Part shown: piece after piece, positions 20,100 through 31,192 of the stretch
Layout of the letters: each line of letters begins with the position of its first letter
How positions within the stretch are numbered: the stretch's first letter is position 1
NCBI RefSeq assembly: GCF_905147365.1
Contig: NC_056428.1
Location: forward strand, 23,156,001 to 23,220,000
DNA: 64,000 bases
Direction of reading: 5' to 3'
From: Aricia agestis
Lineage: Eukaryota > Arthropoda > Insecta > Lepidoptera > Lycaenidae
Translations under genes and position numbers: made by a program
The notes under the pieces: model-generated
Seen by the model: only the letters and a program-made list of their open reading frames with translations
Told to the model about the DNA's origin: nothing
The model's database searches: none

Positions 20100-22900
20100 A
20101 AAAAAATCAAAAAAAAAAAAACAAAAAGAGGAAAACTGTCCATCTTTGTAATTATATTATGTTAACGCGGATAAAGTCACAGGCAATAGCTTTGTTATTA
20201 TCTATGTTGAGCCGTTTGTTAGCCGTATTTTTAGCTCTACACCTTGCCTATGACCATACAATTATTTAAATGCGAAAGCGTGATTGTTCTGCCTGTCTGT
20301 CTGTTTGTCTGTATGTTACCTCTTCACGCTGTTGTCGCCGAAGCCGCTGTACCGATTTTCATAAATTTTCTTAAATTTAATACTTATAGAGATACTTACT
20401 TTGAATCCTGGAAAGGGACATAGGATACTTTAATAATAATTAATCATACAAAGATTCCACAAATTACGTGAGGTTTACATGTTTAAGGGGCGGAGGGGGT
20501 CGAGATAAATCTCACCTAATATATATAAGATAAGTCTCGGCAAAACTCACGTAATTTTTTTTCTCATTGTTACAGAAAAAATTATACTATTTTGGTCTAT
20601 TTCATGCAGATTGTACGTATGCTTAAGATTTAATCGTAAGCGTTATCGTAATACGATTAAGATCATTCACTAATTCGTATGAAAGAAAATAAATTAATTC
20701 ATACTTTGACGTTATAATATAATACATCCACTGATTGTCAAACAATCCAACGCGTTTACGTTATTTAGAGCGCCTTCACATTATGGCGCAAGCAGTGCGG
20801 CTGCAGTCTTATTGCGGCCCGTGAATATGTTATGAATAAGTTTAATTGCACCCTGTATAATTTTTTGGCTGTTGCGGTCGCTTGCAGCAAACATTGAAAA
20901 GTCCCAGCTACGCGTAGGTCCTATTTAATTCGTAAAATGTCCTATAGTGAAAAGTGTGAAATTTTTCAATAACGTAAATGTTTGGATTACGAATATATTA
21001 CATTTTACATCTTAACTATTTCTTTAATGCATCGCCGAGTTGCGCTTCGTAATGCTGGCCCTTAGAAGTCGTTACACAATACCAAGAAATACGTCTAACC
21101 GCCGTACTCAGAGACATTTTAATTATGATTAACCTTTAATAATGAAGAGTTTGACAGATAATTTTGAAAAATTTTTGAATTAATTAATTACATTTAAATA
21201 ATTAATTTTCCACTCTGAGTGCGGCAGTAATACTTTATAGCTCTTGTGATATCATTATATTATAATATATTAGAGTTATGATATTATCCTGACTCATGGT
21301 CATGAGTTTTGACCCCTGAATGAACGTTTCCATGGCCTCAGATCAAGACTCGTTAACCGAAAGACCTATTTCGGTTCACGAGTCTTGATCTGAGGATTAG
21401 CTCATCAGTGGAACACCAATAGCTATACGGAATAAACAGCAAAAAAGTATCCGCCACTTTTACAAAATTCAAGTCAGCAAATTTCACCACTTAGAATGTC
21501 AATTAAAAATTAACAAACAAATATAAGGAAACTAATGAGATCTTAGAGCGCGATTATCTAAGTGATGATAACAGTTGACGCAAAACAGTTTGTTCGATAA
21601 ATAATCATAATCGTCGGATCGAATACCATAACAAAAGCATGATTTTGATTCATAACTGATATAAAAGTAATCAAATAGTTTTCAAACTTGAAAATCATGA
21701 TGCGAAACTGTATATTATGTCTAGTCACTTCTGTTCTGTACTAGACTAGCTAGTGATAATAGGAAATGTTACGCAAAGGTCGGAACTCGGAGCAGGGGGT
21801 TCTACTAGCACATAACCCCCCCCCCCCAGCGATTCTAAAAAAGTTAAAAAAGTTGCCAAATATAATGCAAACAACGACCACTATAAATTAAAATCAGATA
21901 ATTAAAAAAATACAATGTTATTATAACTTATTTACAAGTTTTTTATTGCATGGTCAAGAGCTCAAGCTCGTAGCTTTAAACATTGGACTCTGACTATCAC
22001 AGAATATATTATATTTATATAGTACTACGATACTGTTTTTACAATCGCTGTAGATATAAGGCTTGTAGTACAAGTGAAAACCTTCATGTGCTGTCCGACT
22101 TTACCTACAATTCATACCTACTTCTCTCATTCCTAGAGAATGAGAAAAGTATGAATTGTAGTAGGTAAAGTCAACTTGCCCCCACCCTGCGCCATCGGCT
22201 GGCAACGCCCTTGGGTATACACTATACAGTTAATAATATGACCAAAATCGGAAATGTTGCACACGTCATATCAGAAACGTTGTCAAATGTCGAACTATTT
22301 TTATTGTTTGTGCTGATGCTGGCTCTAGTGTGAAAACTTTGACTATTTGAAATATCCTATTTGAAAGAGAAAAGGCAAATGATGGTTTTTAATGAGGAAA
22401 ATAAGAAACGCGATAAACAAATTGAAACAGTGAACATAGAAATACAAAGGAATTAAGTCTGCCTACTTGTTTCTTTAAAGTTCATTACCTACATAAACTA
22501 TGTTAACAGCTTCCATATAACTTAGCCAGCTGTTTAATTTTTACACCACTTTTTTAATAGGAGGTTTGGTCCCATTACGAGTTCAAGCTCATTGGAACAT
22601 GGATGGAAATAACAACCTAAATGAACCGACTATGTACTCGGGCATGTGCCCGATTTTTGAGGTTTTTTGAAAAAATTGACCAATCAACAAGCTGTTCAAA
22701 ACCAAAAACTGTCAGGGTGCTTTTCCTGTTATCATCGTGTCATTTTCCGTTTTCGTGTCATCGCCGGCGAGCAGATCTTCCGCTTGCAAGTTGTTCGCAT
22801 CCTCATCATTTAATAGATGTTATCCTGCCATGCGGACAAGTTGTCACCTGCATGCGGACCAGATTCGCGCGTTTGTGACAACACGCATAGAGCCCTTAGA
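20100..22900. other. intronic DNA, mostly unassigned
   Basis: Small palindromes occur at 20,465-20,575 (AATTACGTGAG / CTCACGTAATT), 21,331-21,398 (CCTCAGATCAAGACTCGT / ACGAGTCTTGATCTGAGG) and 22,095-22,172 (CTTTACCTACAATTCATAC / GTATGAATTGTAGTAGGTAAAG). A C-run is at 21,820. No exon could be supported. Confidence 0.45.
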
Positions 22901-22928
22901 AAAGCCCTGTGACTATCCAAAAAATTAC

Positions 22929-23093
22929 CTCATCGTTATAATAACACTGCCGTTGCTTAGGAGAGAATGACTTAATCCCAGGTGTAGAGTAAGTCCTCTC
23001 GGGAGACAAAGCGATGAGCACCTCAGTGGCTGGGTTGACCAGACGAACCGGTGTGTCCAGGTCCGGCCAGTTGTAAGCGTTGTCTATGAACAC
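22929..23093 (-). CDS. ppk-like channel, exon 7
   Basis: This is a 165-nt exon, phase 0 at both ends, with acceptor TTTTGTCCTCAG and donor GTAATT. The translation begins VFIDNAYNWPDLDTP and includes a LVNPATEVLIALSPERTYST stretch and IKSFSPKQRQCYYNDE. This corresponds to the palm/beta-ball region of pickpocket proteins; the [LF]SPxQRxC motif before the next cysteine cluster is a strong family mark. It follows exon 6 after an 1.8-kb intron. Confidence 0.96.
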
Positions 23094-23554
23094 CTGAGGA
23101 CAAAATGTTGATGCAGTTGCCACTTCTGATAATGATATTATAGTAACTCCATTTTATGCTTTTGGTCACTATAACATTATCACATTGTCTTGTTACATCC
23201 TGTTTACTTATAACTCTTAAAATAAATAAATTAATGAAAAAAAATATATTTTAGGCATCCAGGTACCCATAATAATTAAAATACAGAAAAAATATTTCGT
23301 ACCTAGTTATATATTTATTTGATTAATTTGTCATACAGACAATAAGCCAATCGTACATGATAATTGATAATTCACAATTTATGATAATGTGCATCGAAAT
23401 ACGATACATAGGTATTCCGCAAAATTATAATTTTACAGATATTATATCATAATATTCATAATGAAATCAAATTGTATTGTACAGTGGGCTGACAATTGCA
23501 AGTAATTTGACGCTATACAAATAATAATATGAAGTTATGACGTCTACGTCAGGG

Positions 23555-23880
23555 GTGACCAAATAGTGGACCGCGGTCCGCATCCGGACCCCCGATTCAT
23601 TGTGTGCGGAGTGCGGACCCAGCATTTTCGAAGATGAACTTCGTTAAAAATAAATTTCGATCTCGATTTACTGATGAAAATCTCTAGGATTTAATGTCAA
23701 TAGCTTGCACTAATTTTTACTCCAAATTTCAGAGAGATAATTAGCAACAAAAACTGAAACTTCTCATTGATAAAGTAAATAAATATTTTGTTTAAGTTTT
23801 TTTTTTTTGGTGTGCGGACCGCGAAAGTTGTTTCGTTTCTTAATATGAACTCGAGCGAAACTAATTGGACCCCGGGATCT
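23555..23880. mobile_element. hAT-like element remnant
   Basis: It starts CAGGGGTGACCAAATAGTGG and continues ACCGCGGTCCGCATCCGG. On the other side, GTGCGGACCGCGAAAG at about 23,811 is the inverted counterpart. The right terminus is degraded. Confidence 0.55.
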
Positions 23881-23884
23881 AAGT

Positions 23885-24080
23885 GGTCTGTTTGTTGAGA
23901 CTTATAGTGTGGCTCTTGACTCGGAGGTTGCGGGTTTGATACCCGTGTTTGAAACATGTTATTTCCGATTTTGGATAGGATAATGCAGGCCATCACCTGA
24001 TTGTCTGACAAGCAAAATGATCCATCAGATGCGCATAAAATAAGACGGTCCTGCGCCTTTCTCTGTTGTGACGTAAGATA
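23885..24080 (+). mobile_element. tRNA-like SINE (copy 1)
   Basis: GACTCGGAGGTTGCGGGTTTGATACCCG looks like a tRNA anticodon-to-T-arm region (B box GGTTTGATACC). It is followed by a SINE body with CATGTTATTTCCGATTTTGG, AATGCAGGCCATCACCTGAT and AAGACGGTCCTG. Copy 2 lies inverted at 33,955-34,140. Confidence 0.75.
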
Positions 24081-24203
24081 TTATCGTTTCCGATTTTTCG
24101 TATCGCAAAATACGCTTCAAATGTATTAAGGGGCCGGGTAGCCATCAAAATTCTCATACATACGTAATACCAAAATCATTTTCTCATAAGAAAATATTTA
24201 ACA

Positions 24204-24665
24204 CTAGCGGCCCGCCCCGGCTTCGCACGGGTGGACGTTGAGTTTTAAATAAAAAATTTTTTCAATCTTTATTTCTTAGTCAATCTTTATGTTAAGCAGA
24301 ACATAATAATGGTTTACACTATTTAGCCTGTAACTACTATATTATAATTATTATACACATTTTTATTGTATTTTTTTTATATTTTAAGTGTTATGTTTGA
24401 TTATTTTTTCCTTACCTACAGAAGATACTATTATTTATACTATTTTGCAATTTCTAAATGTATTTTTTTGTTTAAAGTATTTTATGTTTTTTTTTTTGTA
24501 GTTTTATGCTTTATTATTTTATGCTTCCCTACATGCGTAAAAGATTCCATTAAAATTGGGTTAAAGCTTCCCTGTAACAGATAGACAGATAGACAGACAG
24601 ACAGAAAGACAGACAGACAGACATGACGAATCTATAAGGGTTCCGTTTTTTGCCATTTGGGTACG
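24204..24665 (+). repeat. 'CTAGCGGCCCGCCCCGGC' repeat with CAGACAGA tail
   Basis: The head ACTAGCGGCCCGCCCCGGCT is followed by CGCACGGGTGG, then T-rich text. It ends with a CAGACAGACAGA microsatellite at 24,585-24,625 and the GTTCCGTTTTTTGCCATTTG tail shared with the 'aagggttcc' family. Two repeats may be fused here. Confidence 0.6.
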
Positions 24666-24819
24666 GAACTGGGACAATTCAGACTGCAACGCGACGCGTA
24701 TGCATTTCTTTTGTATTGAATTGACAGATTTGCATGACGTCTCACGCAATTAAATTCTGTCAAATCCATACTTTCGAAATTCATCTACGCGTCACGTTGC
24801 GGTCTGAATTGACCCTTAG

Positions 24820-24903
24820 TCCTTGTTCAGACACAACTGCGGTTAAACCGCTCGGTTTCTACACGAGAAACGCGCGGTTCCCGCTGTGTCTGAACAAGCA
24901 CTT
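24820..24903. mobile_element. short MITE hairpin next to the exon 6 donor
   Basis: Ends CCTTGTTCAGACACAACTGC and, reverse complemented, GCTTGTTCAGACACAGCGGG pair around CGGTTAAACCGC / GCGCGGTTCCC. Its right end lies about 14 bases into intron 6, counted from the donor at 24,915. Confidence 0.78.
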
Positions 24904-24915
24904 GAAGGTACATAC

Positions 24916-25048
24916 CAAAGCTCCAAAGGACGCTACATCGCTGCTGTAGTAATCGGAGGGGTCGGTACGTAGCAGCGCTGTAAGTGCGGTCTGGTAGCCG
25001 CACGATGCGACCCGCCTCGGAGCCGACATTCGTATCAAGCCGGCGTTG
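24916..25048 (-). CDS. ppk-like channel, exon 6
   Basis: This is a 133-nt exon with acceptor GTGTTTTTAG and donor GTATGT. Its first base completes the Ile codon left open by exon 5, and it ends in phase 0. The translation contains NAGLIRMSAPRRVASCGYQT, then a TALLRTDPSDYYSSDVASFG stretch and ends GAL. The region between the CCxFN motif and the palm in ppk proteins is similarly basic, then acidic/Tyr-rich. No stop or frame break. Confidence 0.93.
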
Positions 25049-25104
25049 CTAAAAACACAATAAACAAGTGAAACGGTGAAAAAAGTTACAAAACTAAGTT
25101 ACAA

Positions 25105-25290
25105 TTATACTTTAGGGTGTGTTTGTAATCCGTATAATATAAAGAACACTGTGAAAGTGCAGCGCTGAAAAAGGACTTTTTGTGATTTGCATTGGCAAGC
25201 GCCCGCGTGTTTTTGTCCATACAAAGATGAAAAAAAACTCTTTCAGCGCTACTACAGACTACTTTCACAGTGAACTAAATATAAGGGACC
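25105..25290. mobile_element. diverged relative of the 260-bp palindromic MITE
   Basis: TAGGGTGTGTTTGTAATCCG ... CACTGTGAAAGTGCAGCGCTGA pairs with TCTTTCAGCGCTACTACAGA and CTTTCACAGTGAACT. It lacks the outer TGTAACAAAA ends. It is a worn member of the family at 14,955. Confidence 0.65.
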
Positions 25291-25555
25291 CACGAATAAT
25301 AAAACTATATAATGAAGAGTAACTGTCTCAAAAATTTGTCCACGAATCTATAAAATGTGCCCGAATACATGCGTACTTTATGCATGTATTCGGTACACAA
25401 TTTTGTGTAAATATAGAAGTGACAATTAATGTCGACGGCTTTATTTCGTGAGTGTATGTTTCGTTGCTATTGCCATATTTTAATGTGCGAAAAGGAACCA
25501 AATTCAAAACGGTTGAAGTATGTTACGTTTCCTCAGTTTTTATTATTCGCGGTAA
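25286..25555. mobile_element. MITE, 'CGAATAATAAAAACT' family (diverged copy)
   Basis: The ends CGAATAATAAAACTATATAA and, reverse complemented, CGAATAATAAAAACTGAGG match the better copies at 43,083-43,363 and 57,318-57,530. A TGTATTCGG..TACATGC palindrome sits inside (25,361-25,395). Confidence 0.6.
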
Positions 25556-25784
25556 GGGACTACACACCATAAAGCATTATCACTTAGTTTTGTTACACCC
25601 TGTATTTAACCCTCGATCAAAAAGAGGTGTATGTGTCTGTATGTCTGTGTGTTCGTAGAATCGTAGCATGAAAAAGGATGGATCGATTTTGATCTAGTTT
25701 CTTTATTTATTTGAAAGATGACATGATCAAGATTGTTCAATTTTTTGCATCGTGATGCCTGACATACTATAAGTGTCTAAACAC

Positions 25785-25962
25785 ACCATACCGAAGTTCC
25801 GCGGCGCAAGTTCGGCACGATTCCGCCTGCAATGTATTTTAAATTACCAATGACACACCTTGTCGAAATTACGTTACGGTATATTGTATGCTTTTGACAA
25901 TGCTGACGTAATCATGCCGAACTTCCGCCGCGGAACTTCGGCATGGTGTGTTTAAACTTCAA
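25785..25962. mobile_element. MITE, 'ACACACCATACCGAAGTTCC' family (copy 1)
   Basis: The left end AACACACCATACCGAAGTTC is followed by CGCGGCGCAAG; the right end, reverse complemented, reads AACACACCATGCCGAAGTTC. The internal text 'gcctgcaatgtattttaaatta' recurs in the inverted copy at 31,845-32,036. Confidence 0.82.
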
Positions 25963-25971
25963 AGGCACTAA

Positions 25972-26134
25972 CGGCCATTCCCAATATTTGATCTATCTCT
26001 GGTTTTGCCCTACTAGAGATAGAAATAGCTCACAATTGACATAAAATATATGTCTCTAATGTCTAATGTGAGCTATTCCTATCTCTAGTAGGGCAAAACC
26101 AGAGATATATCAAATATTGGGAACGGCCGTAAGA
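25972..26134. mobile_element. PIF/Harbinger-like MITE, full palindrome
   Basis: TAA flanks both sides of CGGCCATTCCCAATATTTGA ... TATTGGGAACGGCCG. The arms run through CTCTGGTTTTGCCCTACTAG on both strands. The same terminus heads the transposase fragment at 11,429, linking this MITE to that family. Confidence 0.85.
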
Positions 26135-26254
26135 GTATCGAATCAGGGACTATTAAACTTGCTTCAACAACAGTAGTCGGCCTACTGATTTTTCTATCTA
26201 TAGTGCCACTGGTATGTAACTATGTACTATGTACTATCAAATAAATTTATTCTT

Positions 26255-26562
26255 AGGCTGATGACGGACCTACGCAGCTACGTCGTCAATTGGTCGGATT
26301 ATGTCCGTGATATTATTCGTGATCTGTTTAAATTGGGTTTGACGTAGCGCGACCAAACTACGTAGGTCCCCCATCTACCTAGGAATCAACTTCTCTGATA
26401 GTACCATCGAAGAAGTCGACTCATAGGCATATGGTGGATCTACGTAAATTGGTTGCGTTATGTCAAACCCAGCTAACAGGTCACGAATTATATTGAAGTG
26501 ACATAATCCGACGAATTGACGTAGGTCCGCCATCTGCCTAGGAATCAACTTCTCTGAATATA
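26255..26562. mobile_element. two adjacent MITEs of the 'AGAAGTTGATTC' family
   Basis: The first, about 26,255-26,410, ends ATCAACTTCTCTGATAGTAC. The second, about 26,403-26,562, opens with ACCATCGAAGAAGTCGACTC and closes with ATCAACTTCTCTGA. The internal CTGGGTTTGACGT / TGTCAAACCCAGC blocks lie in opposite orientations, so the two units are a head-to-head pair. Confidence 0.7.
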
Positions 26563-26614
26563 TCTTTTTTTTGTCCCAGGGACCGGACGCTACGCCATGT
26601 CAGTTGTCACTTAC

Positions 26615-26760
26615 ATGTCAGTATCAACGGCGAAGTAGTTGAAGGTGCAGCACAGAGCGATGGACGTCATGACATGCTGGAACAGCTGCTCGCAGCGGTA
26701 GATGGTCGTCTTCCACATGCACCGCTCCACTAGGTCGTTGCATGATGCAGCTGGTGACAG
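26615..26760 (-). CDS. ppk-like channel, exon 5 (CCTFNY segment)
   Basis: This is a 146-nt exon with acceptor AATTTCCAG and consensus donor GTAAGT. It is phase 0 at the start and ends two bases into an Ile codon. The translation includes SCNDLVERCMWKTTIYRCEQ followed by LFQHVMTSIALCCTFNYFAV. Cys-Cys-[ST]-Phe-Asn preceded by [LF]F..[VI].T..G-like text is one of the most conserved DEG/ENaC stretches. Here the usual Gly before the Cys pair is Leu. Confidence 0.96.
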
Positions 26761-26936
26761 CTGGAAATTAGTGAAGAGGACAATAATTAGGAATCGTTGC
26801 GCCGACGTGGTCAGGCGAATTAAGCGTTTCTATTGGTTCTTAAAAACATATTCCTCGTAACGCAGCTTAGCTCATCTCCGGTGGAAACGCAATCTTAGTA
26901 ATATTATACAGTGAACTCTGACACATACACAATCTT

Positions 26937-27060
26937 TTTTAAATAAAGGCGGCGTACGAGAAAACGCGTCACCTGATGGGAAGCCCATGGACGCTCGGAA
27001 CGTTAGAACAGCTGCAGGTGCGTCGCTAGCCTTTTAAGAGAGGGAATACGCTCTCTTCTT
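26937..27060 (-). repeat. 3' fragment of the SINE-like element
   Basis: Minus-strand text AAAAGGCTAGCGACGCACCTGCAGCTG and CATCAGGTGACGCGTTTTCTCG (split by a short gap) corresponds to the 3' third of the SINE-like family; the 5' part is missing. Confidence 0.55.
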
Positions 27061-27316
27061 GAAGGTTTGCAGGTTGGTCCGGAAATACTTAGTACTGATG
27101 ACAGTTCGTACCAAAGTTTCACTGAGCGCGGAAGAAAGTAAGTATTATTGTCACTTTGTTTACACACCCTAAAACTGGGGTTCTCATATTTTTTGGTAAC
27201 GGAACCGGAACGAAACGGAAACGGAAGAAGACAATGATATTATCCTTCTATTATTATGTGCTCTAATTCCGAAAAAACGGTTATCCAATTTCGTCTCAAA
27301 TATTGTCCCTCACAAG

Positions 27317-28320
27317 TAGTGTTGCCAGGTGTCCCGATTTGCGCGGGATGTCCCAATTTTCAAGGATCTGGGGACGCGTCCCGATTTATACCTAATCGGG
27401 ACGCGTAACCATTAATTATAGGTATACGACTTTACGACTTTATTTTTTAATTTTTATTTTTACTAATACAGCAAGCAAGACTGACTACTTGTTTTAGAAT
27501 AAAGACATATCGCTGGCCCCGGGCAACAAAGCGGTAAACGCCGGTTACGCCCTTTTTAATGTTATTTGATTTTTGGATTCTCTGAGAATTAGTCTATCAC
27601 CCCTATTTATTTAATATTTTTAAAATAATATTTTGGGTATAATAAATGACAAAAGCTTTATTGAATCGAAAATTCTCTTATGACTTAAACTGTATTCAGC
27701 TCTATGAAACATACCTAAAAAAACCGGTGAAGATACGATACAACTAAGCTTTCGCTGTAAGATTCCCCAGAAGAATGGAGTAATCGGCTGGTACGCTCGA
27801 AATCTAAAGCGAAAAATACGTCGTATTATGTTCTTACAGCCGTAAATCTCAAGCGGTTTAACGTTTTTTATAAAGTCAATAAACATTGTTACAATTGAAA
27901 CAATATCGCTTATTAGTTGTATTATACTTTTTTCAATTATTTAAATATTTTTTTATACTTTTACAATTATTTTGATATGGTTAAATAGGTAAAAAAATTA
28001 ACTTTCATATGAGACATCATACATTTGTTTTGGACCACTGTACGCTGCACTATAAACAAAATAGCTTATTTTGCTTATAAATATAATAGCTTATCTCTCC
28101 TGAACAAAACGATTTTTGATATTACGCCTTTATTGCCGGGGTCAGCGATATTTGATATAGATAATATAAAACTAAACTTGCACTATTAATATAGAATGCA
28201 ATAAATTAACCCCTAATTTAAAAACCCCTTGTTTTTTTGTTTGTCCCGATCTGCAACCCTAAATCCCGATTTTCTTGACCTCATGTACCGACTGAAAACA
28301 AATCGGACCTGGCAACACTA
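27317..28320. mobile_element. 1.0-kb hAT-like element with perfect 8-bp target duplication
   Basis: The element runs from TAGTGTTGCCAGGTGTCCCG to CGGACCTGGCAACACTA and is flanked on both sides by CTCACAAG. The inside is AT-rich, with a 88-codon minus-strand frame (27,620-27,886) that resembles no transposase I know. A related, shorter element is at 56,946-57,251 with TAGCGAGA duplications. Confidence 0.85.
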
Positions 28321-28900
28321 CTCACAAGTCACAATAAAGGTGCGTTTTTACTAACTAATTGTATTAAAATTTCGTCTTCGTGCGAAGAAAACGCGGCCAT
28401 TAACAGATTTCAATTACGTGGACACTGCGTGGACATCTTGCAAATCTGTCAAATCCATACAATACAAATTTAGGAATACATCTACGCGTCGCGTTGCGGT
28501 CTGATTTAAACCTTAGTGACTGTACGCTGCGCGCTGGTGTCCGATCCGATATTTTAAAACGATTCATATTATATATCGCTCGCGAAGTCCCTATAAGGGC
28601 TTTGTCGAGCCCCAGGGCTCAATCGATCGTTTCAATTTACTACAAAATATGAACTGATATACTGTAGTAACTTTAGGGGCGTTTATTATACTTAGGGCAT
28701 AGCTTAGGGCCTGTTTCACCACTTCCGTGGATAGGCTATCCACAACTTTTTTGACAGATTCTCCATACTACATCAGTCAAGTTAGGTGGTTAAATTCGTT
28801 TCTTGCGCAGGAACCGTACGTTTTTCAGCAACAAAACTATCCTATGTCCTATCTCGTGTCACAAAGTAACTCCATAGCCCATAGGGCATAGACCATACCA

Positions 28901-29205
28901 TAAAGTTAATATACCTAGCGGAATAGACAAACAAAGGCCTGAGCAAGCGAGATGTCACTATCAGCACAGAATACATATTAGTTTAACACTATCAGTAACA
29001 CTGCGTCGTAAAAAGAGACGTGTGATACATGACAGCAGAACCAATTTTTTTCATCTGTTTGAAGTCCAGTCGGCACTTATCGCACGTGACAATTTAATCT
29101 CTCAGAAAGATGTGTGTGTAAGTGTATATGTAAACGTAAATCAATTTCGGTTTCGTTTGACAGCTTGAGATTGTTGCTCTATTCCGCTAGGTATATTAAC
29201 TTTAT
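28901..29205. mobile_element. MITE, 'AAAGTTAATATACCTAGCGGA' family (copy 2)
   Basis: The left end AAAGTTAATATACCTAGCGG and the right end CCGCTAGGTATATTAACTTT are inverted. It lies in opposite orientation to copy 1 at 17,021. Confidence 0.82.
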
Positions 29206-29435
29206 GCTCCATACCCATCTAAATCAATTCAGCCGTTTAAGTGTGAAGACGTAACAGACAGAGAGACATACTTTCCCATTTTTATATTAGTAAAAAGTAG
29301 CCAGTAGCCGATTCTCAGACCTACTGAATATGCATATAAAATTTGGTAAAAATCAGTAAAGCCGTTTCGGAGGAGTGCGGTAACTAACATTGTGACACGA
29401 GAATTTTATATATAAAAAGAAGAAGATGTACTAAC

Positions 29436-29601
29436 CTTTTGGAATAACCCTTCCATGGTTATGTCGTTCATATCTAATACATCTTGTAGTTTATGTAAAG
29501 CCTGCTTCTGAGTGCTGTCAGCAAAAACTATGGAGTGTAGGAGCGGAGCTATTCGTAGAGTTTCAAACACAAAATCCGCTGTCACATTGTTCGGTAGAGT
29601 C
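29436..29601 (-). CDS. ppk-like channel, exon 4
   Basis: This is a 166-nt exon with acceptor TTGTGTTTCAG and donor GTTAGT. One base completes the Leu codon from exon 3 and it ends in phase 0. The translation contains TLPNNVTADFVFETLRIAPL and LHKLQDVLDMNDITMEGLFQ. This is the variable finger/thumb part of the extracellular domain, with an N-glycosylation sequon at NNVT (Asn-Val-Thr). It is assigned by its clean splice phases and position between exons 3 and 5. Confidence 0.9.
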
Positions 29602-29651
29602 CTGAAACACAAATCCGATCCTAAAAACTACAAATCCAATTATAGTAAAAA

Positions 29652-29985
29652 TTTTTTTATGAAATAAGGGGGCAAACGAGCAAACGGGTCACCTAATGGA
29701 AAGCAACTTCCATCGCCCATGGACACTCGCAGCATCAGAAGAGCTGCAGGTGCGTTGTCGGCCTTTTAAGAGGGAATAGGGAAATAGAGGAGGGTAGGGA
29801 TGGGAAGGTAAGGGAAGGGAATAGGGGAGGGTAGGTAAGGGAATAGGGTAGGGGATTGGGCCTCCGTTAAACTCACTCACTCGGCGAAACACAGCGCAAG
29901 CGCGGTTTCACGCCGGTTTTCTGTGAGAACGTGGTATTTCTCCGGTCGAGCCGGTCCATTTGTGCCGAAGCATGGCTCTCCCACG
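29652..29985 (-). mobile_element. SINE-like element with internal minisatellite (copy 3)
   Basis: Minus-strand copy from CGTGGGAGAGCCATGCTTCG to CCCCCTTATTTCATAAAAAA. It is in the same direction as the channel gene, and its tail ends only about 50 bases before the exon 4 acceptor. Its polypyrimidine array therefore lies about 160-270 bases upstream of that splice site. Confidence 0.8.
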
Positions 29986-30204
29986 TATAAATTTTATATT
30001 GTTGTGCTAGGTATTGTGTAACTTAGAGAATACTGCAAGTTTAATTAAAATCGGTTTCGTAGTTTTTGAGATAGGGAATTATAATCCTACTCGTATAAGT
30101 CAGTTTTATCTTTTTAAAATACTTTTTTTTTTTATTCGTCTGAAGTCTAATCCTCATAGCTTAATTTTCCTAAATCTTTACTAATTTCATTTTGATACAT
30201 AAAG

Positions 30205-30530
30205 TTAATTGTTATTTTTAATTGTTTTATGAAACAACTAAAAAAGTTAGTTGCCATTATTTTAATTGTAAGTTGCAATTGACACACGGTACTCAAATTA
30301 ATTTAATTGCAAGGTGCAATTAAAAGTTAAATCGCGATTTAATTGTAATTAATTTAATTGCAATTACTTTTTTAGTCAACTAACAAGATAATTGACAAAT
30401 TAAATGATTAATGCCCGACACCGGTTGCACCAGAGGCGTGGTTAAAGTTAAAGTTATAGTTAAGGCTAAAAATTTAGTTTTAACTTTAACTTTGACCGGA
30501 GAAATTGACAGAAGGTTCCGTCACCAAAAA
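30205..30530. repeat. TTAATTGCAATT-rich element next to a 'GGTTGCACCAG' end
   Basis: 30,205-30,415 is a palindrome-rich block of AATTGCAATT/TTAATT units ending AATGATTAATGCCCGAC, reminiscent of the TTAACG-rich ends at 40,390. 30,424-30,525 starts GGTTGCACCAGAGGCGTGGT and matches the right end of the MITE at 32,042-32,386. Confidence 0.5.
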
Positions 30531-30782
30531 GTTTGAGAACCCCAGTTGTCTTTGCTATTAGCAGCATTGCTCTACTTCATACTAAATTGCTATTGGAATT
30601 TATTACGCGACGTATGGTACATGGTACACCGTTGCAAGCAAAAATTTGAAATGCCACTATCATAGTACGAAGTATAGCAATGCTGCTAAAAGCAAAGACC
30701 TCGTAATATTAATTTAAAAGTTTCATGTCTCTACATCTCACGTTGGAGATTTCATATTGTACGTGTCTCTTACATATTAGAG

Positions 30783-31042
30783 CAGTGCTTTTCAAACGTT
30801 GAATGAAACGACCCTCCTGGAATGAAAAAAAAATTTCGCGCCCCCTCAACCCTTTGCTTTTATCATGCATAATATTATGTTTATGAATATATCCCTGTGT
30901 GAAAATTCTCCTTTTAATGTATCTTTTTATATTCATATTTTTTTTTACTGAAATAGTTCTCTCATCCTCTGTCGAACCCCCTACCAAAACTTCGTGACCC
31001 GGTAGGGGTTGGTGACCGGCAGGTTAAAAAGCACTGGGTTAA
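30783..31042. mobile_element. hAT-like non-autonomous element
   Basis: The left end CAGTGCTTTTCAAACGTTGA and the right end, reverse complemented CCCAGTGCTTTTTAACC, form a hAT-like inverted pair. Inside is a 'gcgccccctcaaccctttgc' block. No coding frame of note. Confidence 0.68.
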
Positions 31043-31192
31043 AGTAAACTTATTACCAAAAAGTGGAAAAGTATTAATCTTTTAAAAATATAATTTGTAC
31101 AATGTTCTAACAATATAATCTATACAATCTCGACAATTTATTCGATCTAGTTCAGTTTCTACCAAACAATAAAACGATATTCTTATCAATTG

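Noticed and set aside
23890..23950. tRNA gene
   Set aside because: The T-arm-like part is good, but it continues into a SINE body repeated at 33,955-34,140, and the 5' acceptor half does not pair.
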